A stretch of 64,000 nucleotides of DNA from Lonicera japonica (GCA_021464415.1 CM038470.1:5964394-6028393), one strand, 5' to 3'. Positions 22,522 through 34,690 are shown, counted from the first letter of the stretch. A program made the numbers and translations. The notes: generated from the sequence alone by a model not told the origin.

Positions 22522-24833
22522 ACTGTATGCTTGTTCATTGAACCTCTCGATTCAAATATGTACAATTCAGATAATTTGTTTTCAACCTTAAACCACTATT
22601 TTTTTTACATGTGATTTTATTCTTATTTTTTATTTCTTCCGATTAATTACCTTTTTGAGATTTTGTTAAATTAATCCGTCTCAACTATTAAGTTTAACCA
22701 CTATTAAGTAAAGAGAGTTAATGAAGTTAAAATCACACCTCACTTATTTTTATTTAAATATATATATATATATATATATATTCTAGATACTTTACTTTTT
22801 TTTCTTACTTCATTATATCTCTTTACTTATACCTATCACCTATCACCTACCCACCAACCCCACACTCTCTCCTTCCCCATATTTTCCCTTGCGTATAACT
22901 TTTAAAATTGTAAAATTTTAATTAATATAATAATATGAGTATTTCCTAAAAATGATATATTTTATTTGAAACCTTTAATTTGAGATATAACAAAAAAAGT
23001 GAGACTTAATTTGTGACAAAAAAAATAATACAAATGTAGATTGATTGGTGGTAAAATAAGTAACATGTTTTCTATTGTGTGAAATATGTCAAACACAAAT
23101 GGTTACTAACCTTTTGTATTTCTTAACTCATATTTTCACTAAAGATGTCAATAGTTGATTTAGATCGTATTCATATGGTACTTTATTGAATTTTAGATGT
23201 TATCGTTTCGGATTTAAATGAATGACTTTCTTTTTCTTGGTGAACAAATAATATTCAAACTATATTTGTTATTTTAACAAATAATATGAGATAACCAAGT
23301 TGAATACGACTGAATATGCAACTATTGCTAAACCTACTGATGTGGACATTGGAATACGAATACGATTTTATTGATTTGTGTTAATTTTAAACTGATCATG
23401 ATGGATTTGGTTAGAAAGTGATCGACAATATAATATCATTTGTTATTTGCGATAAGTGAATAAAATATGTAAATTTCACACAATTTTATATTATGCCTGT
23501 GCCCGAGGGCACTCAAAACTTATTTAATTTTAATTAGTTTGTGTTTTTTTTATAAACTATTTATTTTTATTTTTTTAACTATTTTTTTTAAAACACAATT
23601 TACTAAAATACAAATAAGTTTTGAGTTTATTACAATTTTGCATATCCTAGTAAAACTATAAATTTAAGTTGATTTTTAAGATATTAAAAATTAAATAACT
23701 TATAACAATTATATATTGCAGAAAAAATTACACCATATTATAATATAAATTAGTTCTTTTAAAACATATATAACATTCTAAATTTCAGTGATATGAAATT
23801 GGTCCATATTATTATTGCCATACATTCTATTTCACGAATAATTGTCAACTGAAATTGTGCAGACTAGAAAAAGGGATGATGGGTGCATGCCACCTGTCGA
23901 CTAGTAGTAAGTGCTACTTGTCGCCAAAAGAGAAGGGAGCCACATTGAATCTTCAACTGGACACCCATTTTTGCGCAACATTTTCACTACAAAACATCAA
24001 AAACAAAGTGCATTCCAACCCTTTAATTACTATTTAAATGCGGATTTTGTTTTGAGATTAGGTGTTGATTTCAATTCAACATAGTGGGGGAGGGGACCAT
24101 ATATTTGTCTAAGCAGTAGTACGTGTTGGTTAGTGTTTCAATATAATTTTGTAAAGTTTTTATTCATGAACTTGGCTTTGAATCTAGAGCTAGCTATGAC
24201 TTTTTGGTTTATTTAAGAAGAGTTTAAATTTAATATTATTGATTGAGATTATCCTATAATTATATTGTATTTTTAAAATCAGTTATTATATTTTACTTTA
24301 TTATATACTTTTAAAAGTGTTGGAACTTATCAATTATACTTTTTAATAAGTTTTAACGTGAGGATTAATTCATTGTGTAAACTATAAGCTTGATGCTCCC
24401 TAACGAATATGTATGACTCTATCAATATTATTGACTCATTTTTTGTACCAAAAAAGAATAAGTCAGTATCAATATCTATTATCCATTTGCATAAAAAACT
24501 ATTCGATCTTTTCTAAATTCAATATTTACTATGTATTTTTGGAATGTCAAATTAAGAATTTATTTCTTTTCTCGAAAATTCTTGATCCTGAAACCCACGT
24601 AATAGGAGATATAGTTGATGTTCATCGAACACTAGTAATTTGCTTACCAAACTCCATATTTTTGCTTTTTATTATTGTTTAAGCAAACCTACAAAGTTAG
24701 GAATTAATTATTTAATTAGTGAACATTTCTAGATAACGAACCTGAAATTATTAACAAAGTACATTCCTATTTCCTAGCTCTGGATCCCCACCCCCATATC
24801 AAGGTATAAAGACAACTCCAACTTATTACATTA

Positions 24834-24859
24834 TTAGGGTATGCCCGTGCCTCCGGCAC
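24834..24859 (-). other. Helitron-like 3' terminus
   Basis: On the minus strand the sequence is a GC hairpin (GTGCCGGAGGCAC), nine bases, then CTAA followed by T. This matches the plant Helitron 3' end (hairpin, short spacer, CTRR, insertion before T). The matching 5' TC end was not found. Confidence 0.35.
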
Positions 24860-25284
24860 TATTAATAATTAATAGATGAGTTACTATTATACATTACTAT
24901 ATATATTGTAACAATCGTAATTAAGTTTCCTTTAACATGTTTAATAAACGGATCGTGTCGAGTTAGTATAGATAACATGATTAACCTAGAATTGACATGT
25001 TTAAACTCAGTTAGACAGATGAAACAATTCTTATTTATTTGGGTAATGATATTAGTATTATACAAAAAATACTTTAACACTTTAAAATCATCTTTAATAA
25101 CTAAAAAGTGTCCCAAAAAATTCATATAAAATATCATTAAAAATAATGTTAAATTATTATAATATTTTTGGGAAGGGCTAATATCATTACCTTTATTATG
25201 TAATTTATTTTAAAATGCATATTTGACTCACAATTTAATTATATTAATTTAGTGATATCGAGAAATATAAATATTACATCAATG

Positions 25285-25382
25285 CTTGACCAGTTGCCGC
25301 CACACACTGCAAGATGGGATTAATCCAAGTGCGCGAAAGCTAGCCCGGATACCCCGTGAGGTAACTCTTGAACAAAAAAAAT
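25285..25382 (+). mobile_element. short SINE-like retroposon tail
   Basis: GGGATTAATCCAAGTGCGCG, then AAAGCTAGCCCGGATACCCC, ending in an A-rich tail (AACAAAAAAAATC). This resembles the conserved tail of eudicot SINE-type retroposons as I remember it. The 5' part with Pol III boxes is not recognisable. Confidence 0.35.
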
Positions 25383-27209
25383 CATGTTAATTATAAAATT
25401 ATTAATTTTTACCCTGATTTACACGCAAATATACTTAGTCATCCCCCATATCTCTCTTATTCTCCCCTTTTTCTCCCGTTCTTTCTCCTTGTCTCTGTGT
25501 GTAGCACAATCAAATTTTAAAAATTATTTTTTTAAAAAAAAATCAAGTAAAATTTTAGAATCGTAATTAGGGTCTTTGAATTCAAAATCCAAACACACAT
25601 TAACTAAATCCAATTCTGCAATCTAAACGCACCCTAAAAGAAAATAGGAAATAAATTAAAATGGAAGTAAATTTTGATTAGGAATCTAAATTAATACAAT
25701 TATAAATTAATTTTAATTGATAGATATACTTCTAAATTTTAAAAAGGGTAATATTATCAAAATTTGTTCAAAATTTTTATAAATTAAGGCTGGATTAATC
25801 ATAAGATATCGCAGATAGAAACAAAATCACGCTTGTCATAATATTTATATAATTCACTGTGGGCCAAAATCGTTACAATCTTTATATGATAAGCACATAT
25901 AATTTATATGTATGATATCTTTTGACACATTTCCTTAATCATACTATCAAGAAAAAAATTCCATCATGTACATTGGTTGTCTTTATTGTATTAAAATAAT
26001 TTTACTAAATTATTTGACAGTCACATTATGCCATCTCTTTTAAGTTATATTACTAATTTTACTAATATATTATGCATATAATAATTTTACATCTCATGAC
26101 AGTCATATTACTGATTATTCGTAATATGTCTGTTTCTTAAATGTGTTTATGTATGTAAGAATATGAATTATTTAACTTTATTAAAAAATGATTATATTTC
26201 ATCTAACTATTACCGTTCATTTATATAGGAATATTGTGTCATTAAAAAATTGCTTATTCTTTGGTTATGTATATTTATGACTTTGCTCTGAAACACAATT
26301 TATATTGAATAATAATATGTATGCCGATGTTTAATTTGACTTGAAGTCGATTTTAATTTGAAATGGTTTTTTAATTTGAATTTCAAAATGTAAAATTTAT
26401 AATAATTATCTTAGTTAATCTATGTTGGGCTAATTTTTAGGAGTCTTTTAGAAAACATAGAAAATCACAAAAAGGAATAAAAATAATTTTAAAATATGGA
26501 ATATCAATTATCCATTACTTTGGGCCGAATACTAATTATGAAAGTGAAGTGGACCAGATACCAAACAATTCAAAAATCTTGAATAAAGTAGATTGAATAT
26601 TATTTTTACACTAAAGAAAAAAATCGCTTTTCTAAATCCAAAACGATAACACCTAAATCTCGGTAATGCACCACACAAATATAATTCAAATTGACATATT
26701 AACATGTCTAGTTACATGATGTTCACAACTTAAGATTAGTTTGATAAAAAAAAATGATTAGAAAAAAAAGAGATTACCTACCTATAGCACGAAATATGTA
26801 GGGATTAACCTCATTCTTTTTTATTCATTTTCTCACTCAAAAAATATAACTTAACAAAATTAATTGAAATAAAAATTTACAACATTAAAACAAAAATTGA
26901 TTAAGACAATGTTGTAAGGAACATATTGTAAACTGTTAATTCATGAATTTGAGCTTGCACAGCATAAATTATGAATTTTGTATTTATCAAATAAAAGCTT
27001 ATTTTATCCTAGGTAATCGTAAGAGTTTTTGAACTTGAGTTTAAAGCATAAAATAAATAAAGAAAGAAAGAAAGAAGATGAAGTAGCTCTTAATTAAGCC
27101 AAAAAATTGAAAAACTTGAATTATATTTATGACTTTTGTATTTATCAAATAAAAACTTATTTTACAATGGACTATCATAAAATTTGTTCTAGACATTTAA
27201 AGCGATTTA

Positions 27210-27512
27210 GTACTTGTTTGGTTGAGATTTTAAAACATATTTTTTAGATAAATTTTTAGTAAATGTGAAATTAAGTTGAAAAGTGAATTTAATTTTAGTT
27301 AGAGTTTTTTTCAACCAATTCAAAAAACTCATTAAAAAAAATTCAAAAAATAGTCACAATGGTTCTTATTTTATAGATCTCAATAAGTAGATTTCAAATA
27401 TATTTTTTTTATCCGATTCTGATTATTGAATTTAAAGTTATGGTGTTTTAAAACTTTTATGGGAAAGAAAGTAAAGTGAAGTAAAATTTTAAAATTTCAA
27501 CCAAACACCACC
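27210..27512. mobile_element. Tourist-like MITE
   Basis: The 303-bp element has a left end with CTTGTTTGGTTGAGATTTTA and a right end that reads GGTGTTTGGTTGAAATTTTA on the other strand. TTA flanks it at 27207-27209 and 27513-27515. It belongs to the same family as 18369 (fragment) and 42300-42974. Confidence 0.75.
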
Positions 27513-28363
27513 TTAATAATTATATTGTTAGAGAGATAATAAATAAAATAAAAAAATGTTGTATAAATGAAAAAAAAAATTATTTTCCATGTAGGACAAT
27601 AGTCACATCAATATCCTTGATTTGTATTATAGATTTTTGTGTTGATTTAGTAGAAAAATAGTATTATTTTCATACTATATTTTCTTTTTAACTCCAATCA
27701 CAACACTAAACATAACACAAAAAAAATATATTCTCTCTAAAAATAGAATATTCTTTCTATTATTCTATTATTTTATCGAATTATATAAATTATTATATTG
27801 TACTAATTATTTTATTATAGATATTATTATTAATTAACTTATAATAATTTTAAAAATTATAATTTTAAAAATTAAAAATCACTAAATTAACATAACATAT
27901 TTATTATGGAAATAAACATTACATTATTGGAAAAAAAAAAAGACATTACATTTAACTTTGCGTTAAGTATGCTTCATTTTAATGTACGTTTAAATTTATG
28001 AAGTTTAAATGTAATTTTGTTAGATTAAATTTTTATCAATTTGTATGTTATATACATTTTTTTCCATATTATTATATATTAAAAATAATAATTACAATAA
28101 AGTATACATAAATTTAATTAGAATAAATTAAATTTTTCAATAAAACAAATTATTAATATTGCTAATTAAAAAAAATAAACTAAAAAATTTAAATTAGAAG
28201 TATAGAAATAACCTAATTGATATTTAAAAGTAAATAATACTTAAGATAAAAATTGAATAAAGAAAAAAGGAATGGCGTCCATCTTTAGTGTCACCAAATT
28301 TGGGGTGCCATTGTAAACAACAGCAAATTTGCTGCTAAAAATGCCGTCCGGTTGGAACAAAAT

Positions 28364-28381
28364 GGGGGGGGGGGGGGGGGG
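28364..28381 (+). repeat. 18-base G homopolymer
   Basis: An uninterrupted G run in otherwise AT-rich DNA, 33 bp after a perfect palindrome (CAGCAAATTTGCTG, 28321-28334). Such a run can form G-quadruplexes and is also error-prone in sequencing. Confidence 0.9.
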
Positions 28382-28672
28382 AGAGGGAATGAACACTAAA
28401 TATAGTGGCTGGGATGGTGTTGGGTTGGAGTGGGTCTAACAATGCACCTTCGGTTAAATGAAAAAAAAAAAATCTGATCTTGGGGTACATCGAACTTTAA
28501 CATAATATCAAACGAAGTAAGATACTATAAAAGAACACTGAGTATTTGTATAGGCATGTTCTTACATTTTACAACTCAAGAAAACTAAGTGTCATTAGAG
28601 AACATATATATCAAATATAAGGCAAACTGTGCCATTCTTGAGCAGTTCGTTGTCGCGGCTGCCATAATTTTT

Positions 28673-29775
28673 TCATCGAATGGGCACCTTAATCCAGCCA
28701 TTGAAGAAACCAATGGCTAAGATTACAAAAGGAGTTGACATACCAAATATGATAATGTAAGGTAGGGGTGTCATCATGGGATTCTCCCCTTCCCTTTCCC
28801 CAGCTGTTTGCCAATACCTGCAAATTATCAGATGGTAGTTTATTTAACTGTTTTTTCTGTCAATGATAACCAAACAATGCCTTACGGTTATTGATGAAGC
28901 AGAATTGAGAGAAAGTTAGAAATATTAAATGCAAAAAATATTCAACAAAAACTTGATCGACAAAATTTTACTCCAGATCAGATATATCAATGCTATCTGT
29001 GTTATGTGGATTGATTTATTTTTTGTGTGTGTTTAACATTTGTCAGAAAAAGAAAATATTTTCAATGAGGGAAGGCTTACTGATCTGGTTCTTGTTCTTT
29101 GGTGATGAATTTCTTCTTCCCACTTTGCTTAACTTCTCCCTCTCCTCCACCTAACAAAACCCAAAACAATTCAAATTAAATTAAAAAAGCAACAAGGGCA
29201 CGTTTGATTGCAATATTCTTTTTCCATGGAAATTTCAAAGATTCCACCTTTTTTTTTATTGGTGGTTTCGATTGCAATTGTATTTATGGGCCGGGATTCC
29301 TCGTGATACAACTTACTTTAGCCTACTTTTTGTTTGTTTTCTTTGTACACAAATTTCTAAAGAACTTAATTATTTTATAGAATAAACAATCAAATGCATC
29401 TTTCGCATAAAGAAAGCCTCAAACAAGTTGTGTGTGTTTTTTTGGTTCTATGTATACAAACAAGTTGTATTATGGAATTATAATTAGTTTCCGGACAATT
29501 AATAGAATCAAACACTGTAAGAAACAAATGATATATAATGCAATCAAACGCTTGTAAATGTACGCACGAATGTGTGAAGAAGAAAATTAAGACCAAATTT
29601 GGATGAAGAATTTCAAACCTAATTCAGCAAAAATTTTGAAGCCATTTGCCTTTGGCCTTGATGAGCAGGTAGTGTGAGAGTGAGATGGTGATGAGAGTAG
29701 TTTAGTTGGGAGTGGTAATTTGGTGATGAAGGAAGAAGAAGAAGAAGAAGAAGAGATGGCACATTTGGCTGCCAT
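28673..29775 (-). CDS. small plastid-targeted single-helix membrane protein
   Basis: Three exons on the minus strand: 29775-29619, 29150-29081 and 28817-28673 (TGA). All junctions are GT-AG and the phases (1, 2) join correctly. The product is 123 residues. The N-terminus is a typical transit peptide: MAAKCAIS, an eight-Ser run coded by an AGA/AAG microsatellite, few acidic residues, and Cys-Ser-Ser-Arg. A polar Lys/Glu-rich middle follows (GKKKFITKEQEPDQYW). The C-terminus is highly conserved-looking: GEREGENPMMTPLPY, then one hydrophobic helix (IIIFGMSTPFVILAIGFF), then NGWIKVPIR. I expect a thylakoid or envelope protein with one span and a short C-terminal tail. The style is that of small photosynthetic-complex subunits, but I cannot name the family and give no function. 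Confidence 0.82.
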
Positions 29776-30010
29776 TTCTGCAAAGTAGAAAAAGAAAAAG
29801 AAACAACGCTATTGTCCACTAGCCCCATCATCGCATATAAGTTATGGATTTGGATATGGAGGATGTGGCACTGATCGAGCTTTGACATATAAACCTTATC
29901 TAGCCAACAATATTTGTATACTACTGAATTTATCAAGTACCCCCTTTTTTCTTTTCTTTTTTTTTTTTTTATCTCATTAAATTAAATTTTTCATTCGTGG
30001 TCTACTTTAA

Positions 30011-30502
30011 GGCCTTATTTGGTTCATGGAAAGAAAATTGATTCCGCTGTCTTTCCCATGAAAGTGGAAAAACTAAAGTTCCTGTCAAATTTCTTTTCTT
30101 GTGTTTGATAAAGCATGGAAAGTATTTAGGAAATACCATTTCATTTTCCTTCCGGTATTTAATTGGTATAAGAAAGGAAAGTAAAAATATATCAATATGT
30201 CAATAATACCCTTATATTTTAAAGTAAAAAATAATATCATTAAAATTCAAAAGTACACCAAAGAGATTAATGGGTAAATTTGGTAATAGTATATTTGGAT
30301 AGGGATATTAATGTTCAAATTTTTTGTGATGAATGTTGGGAAATCATAGGGGGAAATGAATCCCATGCTCTTTAAATGGAAGAGCTTTACCCTCTATTTT
30401 CCTATCTATCGGAAAAACCTTTCCGAAATTTGTGGTTATCAAACAAAGGAAAGGAATGACTTTTCTTTTCCGAATGCCAAAATCCGTGAACTAAACGAGA
30501 GC
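30011..30502. mobile_element. Tourist-like MITE
   Basis: The 492-bp element has left end GGCCTTATTTGGTTCATGGA and right end, on the other strand, GCTCTCGTTTAGTTCACGGA. TAA flanks it at 30008-30010 and 30503-30505. The interior has repeated GGAAAG words. A partial relative lies at about 38935-39075 (CTCGTTTAGTTCACGAATTT). Confidence 0.75.
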
Positions 30503-31014
30503 TAAATGGGATAGACATAGTCACCGCATAATTTGAATTGGAGTATGACGTAATAAAATTCACCTATTTTAACAAAGGATGGTACTACATTGTTAGAATA
30601 GCGTATAATTTTAAAATCATGTCAAACAACTTAATTCTCACAATATTTTATTGGAGTTTATTGACTTAACCTTCCATGCTAATAGCGATATTTGAGAAAA
30701 CCCCATAAAATAATTTTAATTAGACATAATCCCTTAAATCCTGATGCTGTTAACTTTCCATCCATTTTCAATTTTTTTGACCAAAATACCCCTCCCTATT
30801 TTCTTCTTCTTCATCCCCATTTTAAACCCTAACCCTAACTTAAGCCCACAGCCTGCAACCATTTCCGACCACCTCCCAGCCACTGCCGGCACTAACATCA
30901 CCGACCAACGGAAGGAGAAAAAGAGAAGTTATTACGTGAGGACTCCAGCCAATCGTTCGTCTTAGTAGTGTCCTTCACTACTCTCTCTCTCTCTCTCTAA
31001 AAATGCAAAGATAG

Positions 31015-31476
31015 TCCCTGGGCTCACCAACTTCGAAGCTCCACATCAATGGAATCGGAGTCGCCGGAACAAAAAAAGAGAAAAATAATCTCCGAGTAGC
31101 AAAAGACCAAAAGAGAAAGGAGTCACCTTCATCTCTCGGCGCCGGTGAGATCTCAGACGAAGAACGGAAGTCACAGAAGCTCCATATCAATGAAGTCGGA
31201 GTCGCCGGAGCAAAAAAAGAAAAAAAGAATCTTAGAGTAACAAAAGACCAAAAGAGAAAGGAGTCACCTTCATCACTCGGCGCCGGCGAGATCTCAGACG
31301 AAGAACGGAAGTCACAGAAGCCTAAAAAATCGCCTTCAAAGCCTGAAACTGTACTCATTCACCTTATCCCTATCCTCGCAGTATTATGCTTCCTTAAACT
31401 ATTTTCCACTGTTTTTCAACAATTGATTTCGTTGTTTTCATTTGCTTATGTGTTTTATTCGTATTCATTTCGATAG
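31015..31476 (+). pseudogene. captured coding-like fragment inside the MULE
   Basis: A 153-codon frame runs from just after a TAG at 31012 to the TAG at 31474-31476, with no ATG of its own. It contains an in-frame tandem duplication of exactly 141 bp (47 codons) with units from 31040 and 31181; both encode KDQKRKESPSSLGAGEISDE and EERKSQK. After the second unit come a basic SPSKPE stretch and a hydrophobic segment (VLIHLIPILAVLCFLKLF). The GC content and open frame suggest part of a host gene carried by the MULE. The parent gene is unknown to me. Confidence 0.5.
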
Positions 31477-31480
31477 ACAC

Positions 31481-31867
31481 TGTTGGAATTTGGGTCGGGT
31501 CGCCATTGGCGGGTTGGCCCAAACCATTATAATTAAACTTATTAATATATATATATATATATAAATAAAAGGTGGTTAAAAAAAAACAGTTTTTGTTTGA
31601 GAACTGTTTTTTTGTTTTAGAAAACTTCCCCGCTGGTTAATTTTCTTGTGTGGGTTGAAAGAAGAAAAATACAGGAAGTTTTTGATATATCATGATATTA
31701 GTCTCCTTATCTCTTTTTGATATAACAGTAAGAAATATATACTCAAAGGTATTTGGGTTGTGAATAAAAGAGCATCTCCATGTGATTTGTTCTTGGACCA
31801 AAGCATCAAGACTATTGTGTAACCATCATCAAAAAGGTAAGTGATCCTATTTCATCAAATTTCTACA
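31481..31867 (+). mobile_element. solo LTR nested in the MULE
   Basis: The 387-bp element begins TGTTGGAATTTGGGTCGGGT and ends CAAATTTCTACA (TG...CA). It is flanked by a perfect 5-bp duplication GACAC (31476-31480 and 31868-31872). There is no internal region, so the full retrotransposon was probably lost by LTR recombination. The TGTTGGAAT start suggests Copia, which is inference. Confidence 0.85.
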
Positions 31868-32120
31868 GACACAAAATAGATTAACGATTTCGGACGAATT
31901 CTAGAGGGGGAGAAAGGCGATGCTTTAGCAATTTGAAGCCAAAGGAATTTACAAGAGATTGATCAAAGCAGTCGAGGACATCGAGTTCATCGGAAAATTG
32001 CCGATTTCTAGAACAGCATTTTTTCAGTTTTAGTAGAAGGAGAATAAGAAGAAGACATAGGAGAAAAGGGGAAGGGACTGATGGTGGTCTGAAATAATTG
32101 CCGGTTGTGGGGTTAAGTTA

Positions 32121-32559
32121 CGCTCCGTTTGGATTGAAGGGAATGGATGGAAAGGAAATAGTTAATTAGGATGGGAAGGAATGGAATAGAATGGAAAGGA
32201 ATGAGTTTAATTTTATTGGTGTTTGGATAGCTAAAAATGGAAAAGAATGGAATGAAAATAAATCTTGTTTGGATAGAAAGAAGAAAAGAAATGAAAGGAA
32301 TGTGATTTAATATATTATTAACAAATTAGGGTTAAATTTGGAATAACGTAAAAAAATCATTAAAATTTTTTCCTTTCCCTCCCAATCCTCCCAATATTGG
32401 AATGAAACAAAATAAAGGAATAGAGAGGATTGGCATTCCCTCCCAATCCCTCCGTTTCCTCTCCACTCCCTCTTATAAATCTATCCAAACGAGTGAAATG
32501 CAATCCCTCCTCCTCTTTTCCTTTCCTTTCCTTCCCATTCCCTCAATCCAAACGAACCG
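32121..32559. mobile_element. Tourist-like MITE nested in the MULE right end
   Basis: The 439-bp element has ends CGCTCCGTTTGGATTGAAGG and, on the other strand, CGGTTCGTTTGGATTGAGGG. It is flanked by TTA at 32118-32120 and 32560-32562. Removing it and one TTA restores the MULE terminal repeat. Confidence 0.88.
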
Positions 32560-32980
32560 TTAGGGTTAGGGTTTAAAATGGGGATGAAGAAAAAGAAAAT
32601 AGGGAGGGGGTATTTTGGTCAAAAAAAAATGAAAATTGATGAAAAGTTAATAGCGTCAGGATTTAAGGGATTATGTCTAATTAAAATTATTTTGGGAGAT
32701 TTCTCAAATATCGCTATTAGCGTGGAGGTTAAGTCGATAAACCCCTATTTTATTTTAGTAAAGAGAATATTATTTTGGCATTATCATTATTCCTTAACAA
32801 ATAAACATTTTACCACTTTTATTCATGTTGGTATTACATGATTTCAACAAATTATATCTTATTTGGACAAGGACCAATGTTATTACATTGATAGAAAAAC
32901 AAACACTAAACACGGTATTAAAAGGGTAATTTTGTTCTCACCCACAAAATTATTTTTTTCACCCCGACTAATTTTTAAAA

Positions 32981-33696
32981 GTGTGTTTTTAAATACACCC
33001 ACAAAATCAGTCTTTTCATCCCAGCGTGAGAATACTTTCTTCTCACCCCATCAAATCTTTAAAAAATTTTGCACTTCACCCCAGCAGTGGGGTGAGTTTA
33101 CTGAAATAATATAGGGACGATAAAATTTCGTCGCTAAAAGTAAAAATATTAAATAATATTAAATTTTTCATTGACTTAAAACATAATAATAAAATTTACA
33201 TCGTTCTTAGTAAATTTTATTAAAAAATTCATCTAAATAGTACCTCCAAGATACAAAATATTAATTGTCATGAATAAGTTTTACTAATTATATGATATTT
33301 TATATAATATTTTCTTAAATGTTTATTATTCATATTTCAAATTTATTTACAAAATTTATTTTTATCTCTATCAAATAAGTAAATATAATACTTAATTCAC
33401 TACTTCAAAAATATTAAAAGATCAATTTGTTGTTTGAAAATATATGTTATCTTTTGTGAAAATGGAAAAAATTAATTAGAAAAATAAAATAGTTTTCATA
33501 AAAATAAATCATTTATTAACATATTTTGTTACTTTCGATTTCTATGATATTTAATTTTTTGGAGATTCAAGAAAACGATTTCTTTACAAAATATTAAAAT
33601 GATAGAGATTTTCTCACCAAAATATTTCCTTTTTTAATATTTTTTACGAATAATTTTAAGAAATTAATTATTGAAACAATAAAAACACAACCTACA

Positions 33697-33734
<38 letters not shown>

Positions 33735-34195
33735 GACATATTAGACACGCGTTAACACTACATTTTTTAACTCTAACATTAGATAACTTAACATGAGTTT
33801 TATTGAATTTTACTTGCATGCATGCTCAAATAAAAAGATTGAATAAATTAAGAAAAACATCATTGAAAATGTTATTGTGCCGGTGCAAATAAAAATAAAA
33901 GTCTAGTAATCTATATAAAATTATGAGAATACTTATTATAAGCATATATTTATGAGATGTATGTAATTAATTGAAAATAGTAGATGTTTGTTTGTTAGAA
34001 ATAATGTAATTTTTTATTTATTTTTAATTTTTAAAACTTTAAATGGGTGAGAATAAATTAGTGGCGATTTTTTCAAAGTATAGAAAGCGGGGTGAGAAGA
34101 AAGAGTTTTACGCTATTTTTTAGGTTAAGATTAACGTAACTTTGACTTTTAGTGGGGTGAGAAGACGGATTATGTGGGTGCATTTAAGAACACCC
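32981..34195. mobile_element. Mutator-like element (inner)
   Basis: The 1215-bp element is flanked by a perfect 9-bp duplication TTTTTAAAA (32972-32980 and 34196-34204). Its terminal inverted repeats of about 45 bp begin GTGTGTTTTTAAATACACCC and, on the other strand, GGGTGTTCTTAAATGCACCC; both continue into CACAWAATC and TCTTYTCAYCCCA. It is non-autonomous; the interior is AT-rich with an (AT)15 run at 33701. Confidence 0.85.
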
Positions 34196-34470
34196 TTTTT
34201 AAAATTTGACAGATAAACGTAAATTTTACTAACCAAACAATCCCTTATCTAATTTTTCAATTATCTCCATTTACCCACTTCTTCTTTGTACTCCTCTCAA
34301 ACACTGATTTCTTGGGATTAATCATTTTTTTTTATTTTTTCAAGAACTCTGAATAATTAAATCACCTTTCTAAAATTAATTTCACCTTTAAAACTCACAA
34401 TCCTACAATTTTATGTTTTTGATAAGTAAATTAGGGTGAAAAAATGGAGTAATGGATGAAATTGAGTCTA

Positions 34471-34690
34471 AAAATTGGAAGCCATGGCTTTTCAACCATA
34501 GATTGCCCTTAGTTTTAAAACTTTGACGATATATGCTATATACATATATATAAATATATATATGCCCGTGTATCTAGCCAAAAATTGGAAACCCCATGGT
34601 TTTTCAAATAAGGATTGCCCTGAGTTTTAAAAGTCTCACAGTGTATACTATATACATATATATATATATATATATATTTATATCTGTGTG
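34471..34690. repeat. 110-bp tandem duplication inside the outer MULE
   Basis: AAAATTGGAA occurs at 34471 and 34581. Both units go on with CATGG, TTTTTCAA, GGATTGCCC-like sequence and GCTATATACATATATATA-like sequence. Confidence 0.8.

Larger units (their letters stand above)
17417..28672. other. 11-kb repeat-rich intergenic stretch
   Basis: After the promoter and leader of the 16718-17416 gene (to about 17900), I see no supportable gene. Contents listed separately are a MITE fragment (18369), TA runs, an LTR-like GC-richer block (20515-21480), a tandem duplication (21661), an inverted repeat (22460), a Helitron-like end (24834), a SINE-like tail (25285), a MITE (27210) and an 18-G run. A direct repeat of about 40 bp (TTTTGTATTTATCAAATAAA) occurs at about 26972 and 27136. 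The other parts, notably 22800-24800 and 25400-27200, are AT-rich sequence in which I recognise nothing. Confidence 0.6.
30653..32745. mobile_element. Mutator-like element, Pack-MULE type, with nested insertions
   Basis: The 2093-bp element is flanked by a perfect 9-bp duplication TATTTTATT (30644-30652 and 32746-32754). It has terminal inverted repeats of about 235 bp. The left begins GGAGTTTATTGACTTAACCT and the right, read inward on the other strand, GGGGTTTATCGACTTAACCT; both go on with CTAATAGCGATATTTGAGAA. The right repeat is interrupted by a Tourist MITE (32121-32559) and resumes beyond it (AACTTAACCCCACA against AACTTAAGCCCACA), which proves the order of insertion. The interior has no transposase. 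It carries an open stretch of captured-looking sequence and a solo LTR. Confidence 0.9.

Noticed and set aside
30820..30840. Telomere-like words AAACCCTAACCCTAAC, with the reverse complement near 32562-32577
   Set aside because: They occur once on each side as part of the MULE terminal inverted repeats, not as an array, so this is not an interstitial telomere.
30978..31358. 126-codon minus-strand open frame
   Set aside because: It is the antisense shadow of the captured, tandemly duplicated plus-strand sequence in the MULE; low-complexity Phe/Ser content and no known motif.
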